Source: a virus. Taken from it: 64,000 nucleotides of DNA. Where the stretch lies: IMG/VR virus record IMGVR_UViG_3300043395_001970, positions 17,810 through 81,809 of that record; one strand, 5' to 3'. Under the pieces are notes generated by a model. It saw only the letters and a program-made list of their open reading frames with translations, was not told where the DNA came from and searched no databases. The position numbers were made by a program, and so were the translations under genes. Below, one piece after another: positions 32,819 to 43,095 of the stretch (position 1 is its first letter; each line of letters starts with the position of its first letter).

Positions 32819-33106
32819 TTAACCATTTTCTTGTCCTGTCACTTTAAAATCAAAATCTTGACACATTTTTTCTGCTAAATAGAAATTACTACCACTCCAT
32901 GCATTTAAAACATTTTGTGGTACTTTCCATTCACCTGTTGATACTGTTGTATCTGGTATTGCAACCGATTCTCTATTTGGGTCTCTATATCTTAACTCAT
33001 ATCTTAAAATACAATCATCATCATTCAAATCATATCTTAAAATGTTTGTAAATACAGTGTTTACTTTTTTACCAAATAAATTTTTTTCTTCAATAAAAGT
33101 TATCAT
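32819..33106 (-). CDS. small structural protein of unknown function
   Basis: A 95-residue protein (MITFIEEKNLFGKKVNTVFT, NILRYDLNDDDCILRYELRY, VAIPDTTVSTGEWKVPQNVL, FYLAEKMCQDFDFKVTGQ). The alternating hydrophobic and charged pattern suggests a beta-rich fold. I do not recognise the family. It lies 14 bp after the 141-residue gene and belongs to the same late transcript as neighbouring tail genes, so a minor virion role is likely. Confidence 0.6.
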   Translation of the reverse strand: MITFIEEKNLFGKKVNTVFTNILRYDLNDDDCILRYELRYRDPNRESVAIPDTTVSTGEWKVPQNVLNAWSGSNFYLAEKMCQDFDFKVTGQENG

Positions 33107-33120
33107 CTTCTTTTTTGTTT

Positions 33121-33546
33121 TTAAACATCAACTAAAACAGTTGCTGATTGGATTACATTTCTTTCTATCAAATCTGCCGCTATCTTTTCTTTTAGTAAAG
33201 GATATGCTTTTGCAAATATATCACCACCTTCCAATACAGTAAAATCAGGAACCTTTTTTTCATAAACTCTACCATCAATAACTTCTTGTTCCGTTCTTGT
33301 CATTGGTAAAGAATGCCAATGTGGTATAGCATCTATCTTAGCAAGAAATCTTTCTTGAATAGGCGCTCCCATACGATTTGAAATATTAGTTTCCAACAAT
33401 CTTGCTGTTTCTTCGTTTTTAAATACATTCACATAAAGTTCTAATGCTCCTTTGTTTCTATCTACCACATAACGATAAATTCTAACATAAGCTTCATCAG
33501 TTATTCCCTGCGATGTACCTACTTGTGCTGCTATTTTAATTGCCAT
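33121..33546 (-). CDS. tail-region protein of unknown function
   Basis: A 141-residue protein (MAIKIAAQVGTSQGITDEAY, VRIYRYVVDRNKGALELYVN, VFKNEETARLLETNISNRMG, IPHWHSLPMTRTEQ, FTVLEGGDIFAKAYPLLKEK, IAADLIERNVIQSATVLVDV). The N-terminal half is predicted beta and the end is a helix with a short strand. No named family is recognised. It starts 20 nt after a late-type element, with AAAGGA before the ATG, and opens the small-structural-gene cluster between the giant fibre and the sheath. Confidence 0.62.
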   Translation of the reverse strand: MAIKIAAQVGTSQGITDEAYVRIYRYVVDRNKGALELYVNVFKNEETARLLETNISNRMGAPIQERFLAKIDAIPHWHSLPMTRTEQEVIDGRVYEKKVPDFTVLEGGDIFAKAYPLLKEKIAADLIERNVIQSATVLVDV

Positions 33547-33566
33547 AGTTATTTTCCTTTAATATA

Positions 33567-33575
33567 TATAAATAT
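33567..33575 (-). promoter_or_regulatory. late-type ATATTTATA element
   Basis: TATATTTATA on the minus strand in the 33-bp gap after the giant fibre gene, 20 nt before the ATG at 33546. Confidence 0.6.
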
Positions 33576-33579
33576 ATAG

Positions 33580-36500
33580 TTACTTATTCAAACCTAATTT
33601 TTCTTCCAAAATTTTTATTTTAGCCTTTAATTCTTCAATCTGAGTTTGTTGTTCTTTCATAGCGTTTACTAATAATGCAGGCATTGCTCTATCTCTTATT
33701 GCTAAATATCCAGCATCATCAGGTCTTACTAATAATGGTTCAACATCTTCAACTTCTTGAGCGATAAAACCAATATCATGTCTTAGATTTGTTGTTTCAT
33801 ATTCATCAGTACCCTCTTTCCAATCAAATTCAACACCTCTCAATTTCAGAACTTTATCTAATGCATTTTCGTAAAACTTAACATTATCTTTTAATCTTCT
33901 ATCAGATGGAGAACCATATGCAATAATATTGTTTGATGCAATAATCACACCATCATATCTCAAGTTAATGTTTGCACCACCACCTCTATTACCAGAGAAG
34001 ATTCTCAAACCATAAGAAGCACGAAGTGATAAATATCCGTCATTCACGTCTGCCAAATCACCATCATCGGATACCCACATACCACCACCACCATAGTTAT
34101 CAAAGTTTGCACGAACTACATATGGAGTACCAATAGTATCATCATTCAAATAGTATCTCTGCCATCTAGAAGACCAACCACCCCATCTTACAACGTTATC
34201 ACCATCCAAACCTAAGTTCAATGCGTAGTAACCACCTTTGTGGAATGACATGAACGCACCATTGTTACCAGTTGAGTATGGTTGCAACATTGCCGAATCG
34301 GTTTGTGTTGCGTAGTATCCTCTATTGTAAGTAAAGTAAACTCTTGAATAGTGATTATAATCGTAAGTTGGAATACAATATTCACCTCTGTTGTTAGAGT
34401 CAACCATTGCTTTCCAACCACTATTGTTTGGCCAAGAGTTTCTAAACCACAATCTATCTACAGGTCCACCAACTAATTGCCATCCATATCCTGCATTATA
34501 ACTCCAAGTATAGTGGTATGATTGAACACCCACCCAGTGAGATGTACCAGGAGGTTGGTTAGCCGGGTTTGACCAAGTATCAATATCACCACTACCCCAA
34601 TCCATTACCCAGTTGAAGTCCGTAGTACCCCAACCCATATTACCTGTCCAATAATAAACATCACCAGTGTAATCTTGTGGTCTTCTCCAGTTTGACCTAC
34701 CTGTCAATGATATATTACCTTTACCTCTATTTTCTAATCCTAACCATTGAGAACGAGAGTTAGGATTCATATAGTATCCAGTATCATCTCTATCATAGTA
34801 AATGTATGCTCTTGCATCATTCATATATGTGATACGATACAACTCCATATGGGCGTTACCATATTCAATACGAATCTGCCAGTTTCCGGAGTTATTTAAC
34901 ATACCGAAACCACTACCATCCCAATATCCAGCGTATCCTCTTAAATCAGATTCGTAGTTGTTGTAGAATACTATACCACCATATCCATATCCACCACCGG
35001 CTGCTTTCCAATATCCGTTATTAGAATACCAGTGCATTCCTCTATTGTTATTATACAAACCTTGTCCAGAGTTATTATTTCTAAACCAAGCATTTGAATA
35101 TATGTCATTGAAAGTTGGAGAAGCATCGGTTCTTACGTTTTGGTTGATGTAGTTACTCATCCAACCCATATATCTATTCCAATAGTTACCATCTCTTGCA
35201 AACTGATGAGATTCTAAACCATCAGAACCATATCTCATAATATGGTAACCATTTGCGTAAGCTTGTAGATATAAGTGAGAACTATGCCATTGTATCTTAT
35301 AGTATTCACCCGTCCAACCACCAGGATCAGAATACAACATATAACCAGGATTGATGTATATGTTATTTGCATTTACAAAGTTTAATCTATTTGTAGAAGC
35401 AGGGTCACAATAATATCCTGAATTATTTGTATCATAGAAAATAGTTGCGTAGAAATCACCACCACTACCTAAGTACATATTTCCAACCCAGAAGTTGTAC
35501 ATCGCCAAACGATATCCATTGGCGTACATTTCATTTACGTTGAAATAGAAGTTAGAACGGTCAGTATAAATGTGAGCATGTCCAGTATTTGCCGGTCCAA
35601 ACTGAATCCATCCAGAAGGTGTATAATGTCTCCATCCCCAATCACCGGCACCAAAGTAGAATCCACTATTACCATAATCTATCGTTGAAAGACGAGAACG
35701 TCCATTTGGGTCAACAAAGAATGCGGAGTTATTTCTATCATAAAGTATTGGTGTGTATATTTGACCAGGAACGTGAAATTCAGGTCCATAGAAATATCCA
35801 TCACCTTCTATGTTTCCAGTACCGGCCGCAGATATATAATCGTTTACGTTTCCATATGTTCCAGTTGAATCGAATACAATTCTACCAGTTGCTGCAATTC
35901 TTATACGGTCATGTATAGTTGATGTATCAGGATCATTACCTTTAAAGATTAACAATTCAGATTCATCACCATTTCTCCAAATTCTTTCTATAAGAGCAGT
36001 GTGGTTATATGAACCAGGATTATCACCAACAACTCCATAGAAATATAATCCATTTGATGTTGTTGAAATACCACTTAAATAGATACCGCTAAATCTAGAA
36101 TCACCATTAGGATTGACGTAATATGTAGTATCATTTGCATCATAATAGATACCCGCTCTCATTTGGTCTCTTACCCAAAGGTGTCCATCAGGGTGGAACT
36201 GAGCCACACCTGTCCATCCAGAAGTTAAGATACTGAATGATTTTGATGAACTCATATGGATACCAAAACCTTCTCTACCCCAATATCCTCTTGATGTTGA
36301 GTGTTTAATCAAACCTTCATCCCATGTACCAGCTCTTAACCAATAAATGTAAGGCCATTGGTCAGCGTTTGATGTATCATATGCAGTACCATTAACATAG
36401 AAGTAACCACTTTGAAGTGCTACTATATTTGATAAACTTGTTGGGTCTACATAATATGCTGTGTTGTTATAATCATAGAAAATTGGAGAACGCATTTGAT

Positions 36501-39500
36501 TGTATGCGTAGAAAATACCACTACTAAATTCACCCCAAGCATTATTAGAACCTCCACCAAAATAGATTACGTTACCGTCATAATAATTCAAATACAAACC
36601 ATATCCACTACCAGCATCTAAGTGTAAATTACCATTTGTTGTTGCTACTGATGCAAATGCCGAATCAATATATCCATTTCTACCATCACCACCAACTAAT
36701 AAATAAGCTCCCCAAGTGTTATTTGGACCAAATAATGCACCACCTCTCATTCTCAATGCAGTCATTGATGTTGAGTTAGGGTCTATGTAGTATCCACTAT
36801 CATTTGCATCATAATAAATTGTACCATAAACACGTCCACCAAAATATAATATTGGGTCTCCACTCTCTCTACCGATATAAGCAAACTGATTATTACCGGC
36901 GGTGTTATCCATAAATCTTACATAAGAGTTGTTATTATTATCATTAGCATCAACTCTTAGGATAATATCGTTAAATGAGTTTATAGATATTGAATCGGTA
37001 AACGTACCATTCAAGTCAGTAGAAGCAATACCATGAAACTGATACGAATCATATGAAGCGTTCCAGTCAAATGAAACATATGCTAATCTGGTCATATATG
37101 AACTCCACGAACCATAGTTAGCCCATATAGAACGTTCACTATTTAATCTAAACGAGTTATCGGAACGAATGTAGTTATCATTGTAAAGAACTTTTGAACC
37201 TCTTACTCTTAAATAAGTTCCATCAACCATATACCAGCCACCACCCCAACCAAATCCAATTTCCTCATCTCTCATAAATGATGCAGCACCTCTACCAAAT
37301 ACGATTGCGTCTTGGTTTCCTAATAATTGAAGTGAACCATTTATGAATACTCTGTTATTTGTAATTGTACTAATTACTGAAGCGTTATCAGTTGCGGTAT
37401 ATGAAAAATCAGTAGTTGCAATACCCATTCTTTGGTCGGATGAGAAGAATGCTGCCAAACCACCATTTATTGAAGTAAAATCAGAAGTGTTATTAGTATA
37501 AATGTATAAAGAACCTCCTGTATTTGTTCTACCAGCTACTATATAGTTACCACCATTATTACCTAATTGTAAACCATACCAACTCAATGAGCCGTGATAG
37601 TTATTTGAACCATCATATCTAGCTCTAAAATAATTTCCACCAGGAATATATATGTCACCAGTTGCAACATTTCCTCTACTTGTTACAGTAGCTAATGTTT
37701 CCGAACCAGCCGTACCAGTAATATTTCCTGTTATATTAGCTGTAGTATTATCTAAATGGAATGCTGCTCTTGGAATTGTTACAGAATAACTTGAGTGATT
37801 TGAGTAGGTGAATGGACCATGCGTCATATTCAAATTAGAATATGAAATCTTAACATTATAGCTTAACCCAGCTCCACAATTTGGATTTACAATTAATCTT
37901 AATACCCAACCTGTTGATACATGGTCACCATTAATACCCAATAAACCATTTGCGTTACTACCATTCCACAATCCAACATTATTGTTAGAACCTGCTGATA
38001 ATATCAAATTAGATGAAATTCTATCACCAATGTAAACAATCCATTTTTTATATTCAACATAAGAAGTTTGTGTATAACCTCTATGAGAACCAATTACTTC
38101 AATTACAATAGAACTATCATAACCACCATATGAATTAATCGTACCAATTGTATAAATTCTTGCATTTTCATTACAAGCCGGCCAGTTATCAGGGGTTGAA
38201 ACAACACCTTTAAATTCAGTATAGTTATCACTAAATGTATGAGAACCATATAATCTTGAAGACCTATTATAAAGACTTCCACCAGCATTTGGGTCTAAGA
38301 AGTATGAAGTACTAGCTACATCATATAGTATAGGTGTATAAAATGCACCATTTTGAGAATCAGGAGTTACATATACATCCTGATTTAGCATTCTTAATGT
38401 TGTAAAATTACTATTTCCTTCTGTTCCTGTATTTAAATTAATTCTTTTTGATGAACCTCTATTTGAAATATTCATCGCACCAGCACCATCCAAATTCAAT
38501 GATAAACCATCTGTAGCATATGCTGCATAAGAACCGAATGATTGAGTTCTACCACCTAAACCAAACCATGCTCTTTGTGAACCTTGGTCATCATACATTC
38601 CTAATAACAAATAGTTACTAGCAGATGTATTGTCCCATCTCATAAATGGAGCGCCTGTATTATTAAAATCAGCCAATCCATTTATTACTAATCCGGCAAA
38701 TGTTACCGAATCCGATGTTCTTATATTTTGGTTCATTAAGTGAACTTCGGTCAAACCTTGTCCAGTATTAACCTGAGCAGATACTAAGTTTCCAGGTATT
38801 GTAAATGTACCTGCGCTATCTAGTCTACCAATTTGAGTCCATCCTATTGTTCTACCTGCTGTTGTAGTTTGGTCATTGTAGAAAGTAAATCCTTGGTTAA
38901 AATTAAGATATGTTGCTGTATCGGTTAGTGGGGCAATTAGTTGACCTGATGTAGCTGTATGCCTTACATTATATCCAATACCGCCATACCATCCACCACT
39001 ATAACCAGCAACCATACCTCTACCCTCAGAACCACCACTACCTAAGTTTACGTTGTATGTACCATTAGCATCATAAAAATTAGCAGCTCTTACATTTGCA
39101 TAAATTACAGTATCTGTAGTTCTTAGATTTTGGTCCATTAAGTAAACTTCGGTAGCACCTTGTCCAGTATCAATTGTACCACTAAGAATTACATTACCAT
39201 TAACCTGTAATGTATTATCTGCATACCATCTATCAGTTGATTCATCCCAATAGAATGAAACATTTGCTGATGAACCTCTCCTTACTTCAATACCAGCATT
39301 TTCAGATGGTGCTCCAGAAGTAAAGTTTGAATTTAATGTAATTATATTATCAGCTAATAAAATAGTTTCAGTATTGATTGTGGTAGTTGTACCACTTACA
39401 GTAAGATTACCTGTAATTGTTGCATTACCTGTTACTGTCAATAGTGTACCATCAAATGTTAAGTTTTGTTCTACTGTACCATTTGGTGCCGTTCCATTTA

Positions 39501-41970
39501 ATGTAATCACACCATTATCAGTATTTCCAGTTAATGCTAATAGGCCCGATGTACCACCACTACCGCTTGTGCCAGACGTTCCACCACTTCCGCTTGTGCC
39601 AGACGTACCACCACTTCCGCTTGTGCCAGACGTACCACCAGAACCACTAGAACCACCACTGCCAGAAGTACCTCTGGTGCCAGATGAACCAGCAGAACCA
39701 GATGAGCCTGATGTGCCACCACTACCTGCGCTTCCAGATGAACCACCACTACCTGATGTACCGCTTGAACCACCGCTACCAGATGTGCCTGTTGTTCCTG
39801 ATGTGCCACCACTACCTGCGCTTCCAGATGAACCACCACTTCCCGCAGAACCAGATGTTCCTGATGTACCACCACTACCTGCGCTACCAGATGAACCTCC
39901 ACTACCAGATGTACCTGTTGTGCCAGATGTACCGCCAGAACCAGAAGTTCCACCATCACCTGTTCTTACAAAATCAATAACTAATTGTGCGTTATTTGAA
40001 GGAAGTGTACCACTTACATAAGAAACAGGAATTTTAAAATAGCCTGATGCATTTGTTACTGCACCATTAACTAAAAATATGTTATTAACAGTACCATTAT
40101 CTCTTGAAGATAATACTACATACCCCCTTGCTGAAGATGTTGTACTATCATCCCATGTATTATACCATGCTAATTGATTATTACCATTTTGGTCTAAAAT
40201 ATCAATGTATATGAATGTTACCGAACCAATCGTAGCATTGTTATAAGCAACTTTACCATTACCAGGATCGGCATCAGTTGTTGATGTATTAAAATCAAAT
40301 TTTATACCACCACTCTGTCCGCTTGTACCACCACTACCAGCAGTTCCAGCTGAGCCAGAAGTTCCAGATGTGCCTGCGGATCCTGATGTACCAGTTGTTC
40401 CTGATGAGCCAGCTGAACCAGTTGTACCAGCTGAACCGGTTGAGCCGCTTGTACCACTTGTGCCAGATGTACCTCCTGTACCAGCAGATGCTGAAGTTCC
40501 AGAAGAACCTGATGTTCCTGATGAGCCTCCGCTTCCGCTTGTACCACTTGAGCCGCTTGTACCACTTGTGCCAGATGTACCAGCTGTACCGCCCGTTCCA
40601 CCAGCTCCACTTAATCCTGATGAACCTCCGGACCCGCTAGTACCACTACTTCCCGATGAGCCGCTTGTGCCAGATGTACCACCACTTCCAGATGTACCAG
40701 CCGAGCCACCAGCCCCACTAATACCTCCACTACCCGATGTACCACTTGAGCCACCACTACCAGGACTACCAGCTGTTCCTGAAGAACCATTCGAGCCAGA
40801 AGTTCCTGATGTACCACTTATACCGCTTGAGCCAGTAGTTCCTGACGAACCTGTTGTGCCAGAAGTTCCCGATGAGCCAGTTGTACCAGCCGAACCCGTA
40901 GTACCAGCTGAACCAGTAGTTCCTGATGAGCCTCCACTACCTGACGTACCGCTTGAACCGCTTGTGCCAGATGTTCCACCACTACCCGAAGAGCCATTTG
41001 TACCACTTGTGCCAGATGTTCCACCACTTCCGCTTGAACCACTTGAGCCTCCACTACCTGACGTACCGCTTGAACCGCTTGAGCCAGAAGTTCCCGATGT
41101 GCCCCCACTACCCGAAGTACCTGCTGAGCCAGTTGAACCAGACGTACCACTACTACCGCTTGAGCCGCTTGTGCCAGAAGTTCCTGATGTACCTCCTGAA
41201 CCGCTTGTGCCAGACGTACCACCACTACCGCTAGAGCCGCTTGAACCCCCACTACCAGAACTACCAGATGAGCCACCACTTCCAGATGTTCCCGAAGTAC
41301 CAGATGTTCCCGAAGTTGCTGCCGCAAATCTTCTACCTACTCTACCTGTTGTTAAGTTTACAACCAAAACTTCGTTTGTTGTATTATCAGTAGGTATAGT
41401 ATCGCCAGTAACTCCTATTGAACCACTTACTGAAAGTGAACCTGTAATTTCTTGTCTATCAGTTACAGAATCACCAAATTTATTAGAACCTGTTGCATAT
41501 ATTACAGACGATGATATAAATGTTGTATGTAATTCGGTAGATGTAATTTTACCAGCTACAGTAATATCACCTTTAAAAATTCCACTTCCTGTAACAACTA
41601 AAAAATTATCAATTGTAACACCAGTGTTTACAATTAATCCTTTATTTGGGGATACATTTGCTATTGCAGAACCAGACTTAATCTGATTTAAATCTCCGAT
41701 TGATGATGCATTAATATTTGTTAATCCACTACCATCTCCAATAAATAATGATGATGATACTGAGCCACTTACTCTTACGTTTGCATTTATTTGAATAGAA
41801 TTTGTTGGAGAACCAATCAAAGATGTTTGGATACCAGAAGCAGTAAAATTACCAACTACTTTTACCGATGCGGATGAAAAGTCAGCTATTCTACTTCCAC
41901 TTACATATAACGCAATTAAGCTTGAGCTTAATTGATTTAAACCATTAGGGTTACCACCTAAATACTCCAT
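33580..41970 (-). CDS. giant tail fibre with collagen-like blocks and S74 intramolecular chaperone
   Basis: A 2796-residue fibre. Residues 1-215 are beta-rich with FTASG/SVSGS motifs like the other fibre. Collagen-like Gly-X-Y blocks (X,Y mostly Ser/Thr/Gly) cover about 217-553 and 668-811, split by a beta domain of about 115 residues. The long shaft carries recurring YYDxNxxxYYxDPN units (for example IYYDANDSGYYIDPN). The end (about 2690-2796) is a peptidase S74 chaperone domain (SDRRLKDNVKF, IGFIAQEVEDVEPLL) with a terminal coiled coil, known to trimerise and then cleave itself from tail spikes. It probably forms a long receptor-binding fibre. The gene starts 12 bp after the 110-residue gene. 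Confidence 0.9.
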   Translation of the reverse strand: MEYLGGNPNGLNQLSSSLIALYVSGSRIADFSSASVKVVGNFTASGIQTSLIGSPTNSIQINANVRVSGSVSSSLFIGDGSGLTNINASSIGDLNQIKSGSAIANVSPNKGLIVNTGVTIDNFLVVTGSGIFKGDITVAGKITSTELHTTFISSSVIYATGSNKFGDSVTDRQEITGSLSVSGSIGVTGDTIPTDNTTNEVLVVNLTTGRVGRRFAAATSGTSGTSGTSGSGGSSGSSGSGGSSGSSGSGGTSGTSGSGGTSGTSGTSGSSGSSGTSGSTGSAGTSGSGGTSGTSGSSGSSGTSGSGGSSGSSGSGGTSGTSGTNGSSGSGGTSGTSGSSGTSGSGGSSGTTGSAGTTGSAGTTGSSGTSGTTGSSGTTGSSGISGTSGTSGSNGSSGTAGSPGSGGSSGTSGSGGISGAGGSAGTSGSGGTSGTSGSSGSSGTSGSGGSSGLSGAGGTGGTAGTSGTSGTSGSSGTSGSGGSSGTSGSSGTSASAGTGGTSGTSGTSGSTGSAGTTGSAGSSGTTGTSGSAGTSGTSGSAGTAGSGGTSGQSGGIKFDFNTSTTDADPGNGKVAYNNATIGSVTFIYIDILDQNGNNQLAWYNTWDDSTTSSARGYVVLSSRDNGTVNNIFLVNGAVTNASGYFKIPVSYVSGTLPSNNAQLVIDFVRTGDGGTSGSGGTSGTTGTSGSGGSSGSAGSGGTSGTSGSAGSGGSSGSAGSGGTSGTTGTSGSGGSSGTSGSGGSSGSAGSGGTSGSSGSAGSSGTRGTSGSGGSSGSGGTSGTSGSGGTSGTSGSGGTSGTSGSGGTSGLLALTGNTDNGVITLNGTAPNGTVEQNLTFDGTLLTVTGNATITGNLTVSGTTTTINTETILLADNIITLNSNFTSGAPSENAGIEVRRGSSANVSFYWDESTDRWYADNTLQVNGNVILSGTIDTGQGATEVYLMDQNLRTTDTVIYANVRAANFYDANGTYNVNLGSGGSEGRGMVAGYSGGWYGGIGYNVRHTATSGQLIAPLTDTATYLNFNQGFTFYNDQTTTAGRTIGWTQIGRLDSAGTFTIPGNLVSAQVNTGQGLTEVHLMNQNIRTSDSVTFAGLVINGLADFNNTGAPFMRWDNTSASNYLLLGMYDDQGSQRAWFGLGGRTQSFGSYAAYATDGLSLNLDGAGAMNISNRGSSKRINLNTGTEGNSNFTTLRMLNQDVYVTPDSQNGAFYTPILYDVASTSYFLDPNAGGSLYNRSSRLYGSHTFSDNYTEFKGVVSTPDNWPACNENARIYTIGTINSYGGYDSSIVIEVIGSHRGYTQTSYVEYKKWIVYIGDRISSNLILSAGSNNNVGLWNGSNANGLLGINGDHVSTGWVLRLIVNPNCGAGLSYNVKISYSNLNMTHGPFTYSNHSSYSVTIPRAAFHLDNTTANITGNITGTAGSETLATVTSRGNVATGDIYIPGGNYFRARYDGSNNYHGSLSWYGLQLGNNGGNYIVAGRTNTGGSLYIYTNNTSDFTSINGGLAAFFSSDQRMGIATTDFSYTATDNASVISTITNNRVFINGSLQLLGNQDAIVFGRGAASFMRDEEIGFGWGGGWYMVDGTYLRVRGSKVLYNDNYIRSDNSFRLNSERSIWANYGSWSSYMTRLAYVSFDWNASYDSYQFHGIASTDLNGTFTDSISINSFNDIILRVDANDNNNNSYVRFMDNTAGNNQFAYIGRESGDPILYFGGRVYGTIYYDANDSGYYIDPNSTSMTALRMRGGALFGPNNTWGAYLLVGGDGRNGYIDSAFASVATTNGNLHLDAGSGYGLYLNYYDGNVIYFGGGSNNAWGEFSSGIFYAYNQMRSPIFYDYNNTAYYVDPTSLSNIVALQSGYFYVNGTAYDTSNADQWPYIYWLRAGTWDEGLIKHSTSRGYWGREGFGIHMSSSKSFSILTSGWTGVAQFHPDGHLWVRDQMRAGIYYDANDTTYYVNPNGDSRFSGIYLSGISTTSNGLYFYGVVGDNPGSYNHTALIERIWRNGDESELLIFKGNDPDTSTIHDRIRIAATGRIVFDSTGTYGNVNDYISAAGTGNIEGDGYFYGPEFHVPGQIYTPILYDRNNSAFFVDPNGRSRLSTIDYGNSGFYFGAGDWGWRHYTPSGWIQFGPANTGHAHIYTDRSNFYFNVNEMYANGYRLAMYNFWVGNMYLGSGGDFYATIFYDTNNSGYYCDPASTNRLNFVNANNIYINPGYMLYSDPGGWTGEYYKIQWHSSHLYLQAYANGYHIMRYGSDGLESHQFARDGNYWNRYMGWMSNYINQNVRTDASPTFNDIYSNAWFRNNNSGQGLYNNNRGMHWYSNNGYWKAAGGGYGYGGIVFYNNYESDLRGYAGYWDGSGFGMLNNSGNWQIRIEYGNAHMELYRITYMNDARAYIYYDRDDTGYYMNPNSRSQWLGLENRGKGNISLTGRSNWRRPQDYTGDVYYWTGNMGWGTTDFNWVMDWGSGDIDTWSNPANQPPGTSHWVGVQSYHYTWSYNAGYGWQLVGGPVDRLWFRNSWPNNSGWKAMVDSNNRGEYCIPTYDYNHYSRVYFTYNRGYYATQTDSAMLQPYSTGNNGAFMSFHKGGYYALNLGLDGDNVVRWGGWSSRWQRYYLNDDTIGTPYVVRANFDNYGGGGMWVSDDGDLADVNDGYLSLRASYGLRIFSGNRGGGANINLRYDGVIIASNNIIAYGSPSDRRLKDNVKFYENALDKVLKLRGVEFDWKEGTDEYETTNLRHDIGFIAQEVEDVEPLLVRPDDAGYLAIRDRAMPALLVNAMKEQQTQIEELKAKIKILEEKLGLNK
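39536..41320 (-). repeat. collagen-like (Gly-X-Y) coding repeats in the 2796-residue fibre
   Basis: Tandem nine-base units encoding Gly-Ser-Ser, Gly-Thr-Ser, Gly-Gly-Ser and similar occupy 40310-41320 and 39536-39965. The proline-free composition, with few hydrophobic residues, indicates an extended triple-helical or flexible spacer. The repeats are imperfect at DNA level but similar enough to recombine. Confidence 0.92.
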
Positions 41971-41982
41971 TCATTACAACTT

Positions 41983-42315
41983 TTAAGTTATCTCCAATAC
42001 TGAAACAATTACATCCGCAGAACTAGCTAATGATGATGTTACTGAAAGAAAATCTCCAGCTTCCAAAACTAATTTTTGTTCACCACCAACTAATACATTA
42101 GAACTACCGGGTAAAATTAAAGAATCTTTTACAACATATACAGTTTTATTTGCTGAATTATCTCTAACCATTACACTAACTGAAATATTTTGTGAATTTA
42201 CATTTGCCACACCAACACCAATTACAGTTGTTGATGTATTAGCAGGAGTTTCATAAACTTTAGCTCCTATTGTTCCAATTGAACCCGTTATACTATTTTT
42301 AAATGCGTTTGCCAT
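41983..42315 (-). CDS. small fibre-associated beta protein
   Basis: A 110-residue protein (MANAFKNSITGSIGTIGAKV, YETPANTSTTVIGVGVANVN, SQNISVSVMVRDNSANKTVY, VVKDSLILPGSSNVLVGGEQ, KLVLEAGDFLSVTSS, ADVIVSVLEI). The pattern (TTVIGVGVAN, VVKDSLILPGSSNVLVGGEQKLVLEAGD) is that of a beta-sandwich phage accessory protein with receptor- or shaft-capping roles. Similar proteins lie near fibres in marine phages. It is placed between two fibre-related genes in one transcript. The role is inferred from position. Confidence 0.68.
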   Translation of the reverse strand: MANAFKNSITGSIGTIGAKVYETPANTSTTVIGVGVANVNSQNISVSVMVRDNSANKTVYVVKDSLILPGSSNVLVGGEQKLVLEAGDFLSVTSSLASSADVIVSVLEIT

Positions 42316-42326
42316 TTTATTTTATT

Positions 42327-42608
42327 TTATCCTAATGCTATTGCAAATGCAATTGCAGAATCTAAAACATTCACCCCATCTACTAAATATCCACCAGCCG
42401 TTAAATTCATTGAACCTGTCAATTTTATTGACCCACTTACAGATAAACTATTATTTACTTGTAAATTATCAAAAGATGCTTGTTGTACATCAATTGTACC
42501 TTTAAATGAACCAGTAACTGAACCAGTAAAAGAACCACTCAAATTCGCATATGCGTTATTTTTATCTTGAATGATTGAACCTGAAAATATGGGGTTGTGA
42601 ATTACCAT
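42327..42608 (-). CDS. short fibre-like protein
   Basis: A 93-residue protein whose FSGSIIQDKNNAYANLSGSF, TGSVTGSFKGTIDVQQASFD, then LSVSGSIKLTGSMNLTAGGY have the same 'FTGSFTGS' and 'VSGSIxLTG' units as the giant fibres. It looks like a stand-alone piece of the same repeat family, perhaps an adaptor or a cap joining fibre parts. Its own late-type element lies 19 nt upstream, with a 6-bp inverted repeat (AACCTT/AAGGTT at 42642-42657) just before that element. Confidence 0.68.
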   Translation of the reverse strand: MVIHNPIFSGSIIQDKNNAYANLSGSFTGSVTGSFKGTIDVQQASFDNLQVNNSLSVSGSIKLTGSMNLTAGGYLVDGVNVLDSAIAFAIALG

Positions 42609-42627
42609 TATTTATTAAATCTTTATG

Positions 42628-42636
42628 TATAAATAT
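42628..42636 (-). promoter_or_regulatory. late-type ATATTTATA element
   Basis: TATATTTATA region on the minus strand, 19 nt before the ATG at 42608, in a 41-bp intergenic gap. Confidence 0.6.
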
Positions 42637-42649
42637 AGTACAACCTTAA

Positions 42650-43093
42650 TTAAGGTTTTACAGGCCAAACTATACTAAACGGATTGCTTTGTGTTGTAAC
42701 ATCTCTTAATTCTTGTCTATATGATTGCCAAGCCGTTTTAATTTCGGTTGCAATATCATTTAATTGTGTCCAATCGCATTCTTGAAGTAATTCATTTCTA
42801 ATTTGTCTAATTTCTTCCCACTTAATTTGTATTCTTGAATTTATTTCAGATTCACTTGCATTTGTTTGTTCCCAGTTTTGATAATAAACACCCTCTACTA
42901 ATATTGGTGTTCCTTCCGATATATTTTTTGTGTAATCATTTGGTTTTGGTGTCTGTCTTACTTCATATATATTAAATTCATTCATCACCAATTCAGTCAT
43001 TTCCGATGGAAAGCTTGCTCTTGGATTATCTTCTTTTAATTTTTCTAAAGAGTAAGGATATGTTGTTTCATTATTTACTATTCTTAAATACAT
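42650..43093 (-). CDS. tail fibre assembly / tail assembly chaperone protein
   Basis: A 147-residue protein with a C-terminal domain typical of Phage_tail_APC-type tail assembly chaperones: EIRQIRNELLQECDWTQLND, IATEIKTAWQSYRQELRDVT, then PFSIVWPVKP. The D-W-T-Q-L-x-D and W-x-x-Y-R-Q-x-L-R-D motifs are diagnostic. The N-terminal half is variable and probably specific to its fibre. Such proteins help fibres fold or attach and are usually encoded next to them, as here, between the LRR-like protein and the fibre genes. Confidence 0.86.
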   Translation of the reverse strand: MYLRIVNNETTYPYSLEKLKEDNPRASFPSEMTELVMNEFNIYEVRQTPKPNDYTKNISEGTPILVEGVYYQNWEQTNASESEINSRIQIKWEEIRQIRNELLQECDWTQLNDIATEIKTAWQSYRQELRDVTTQSNPFSIVWPVKP

Positions 43094-43095
43094 AA

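Noticed and set aside
40370-41686. 438-codon plus-strand Pro-rich frame
   Set aside because: Antisense shadow of the collagen-like block of the 2796-residue fibre, for the same reason.
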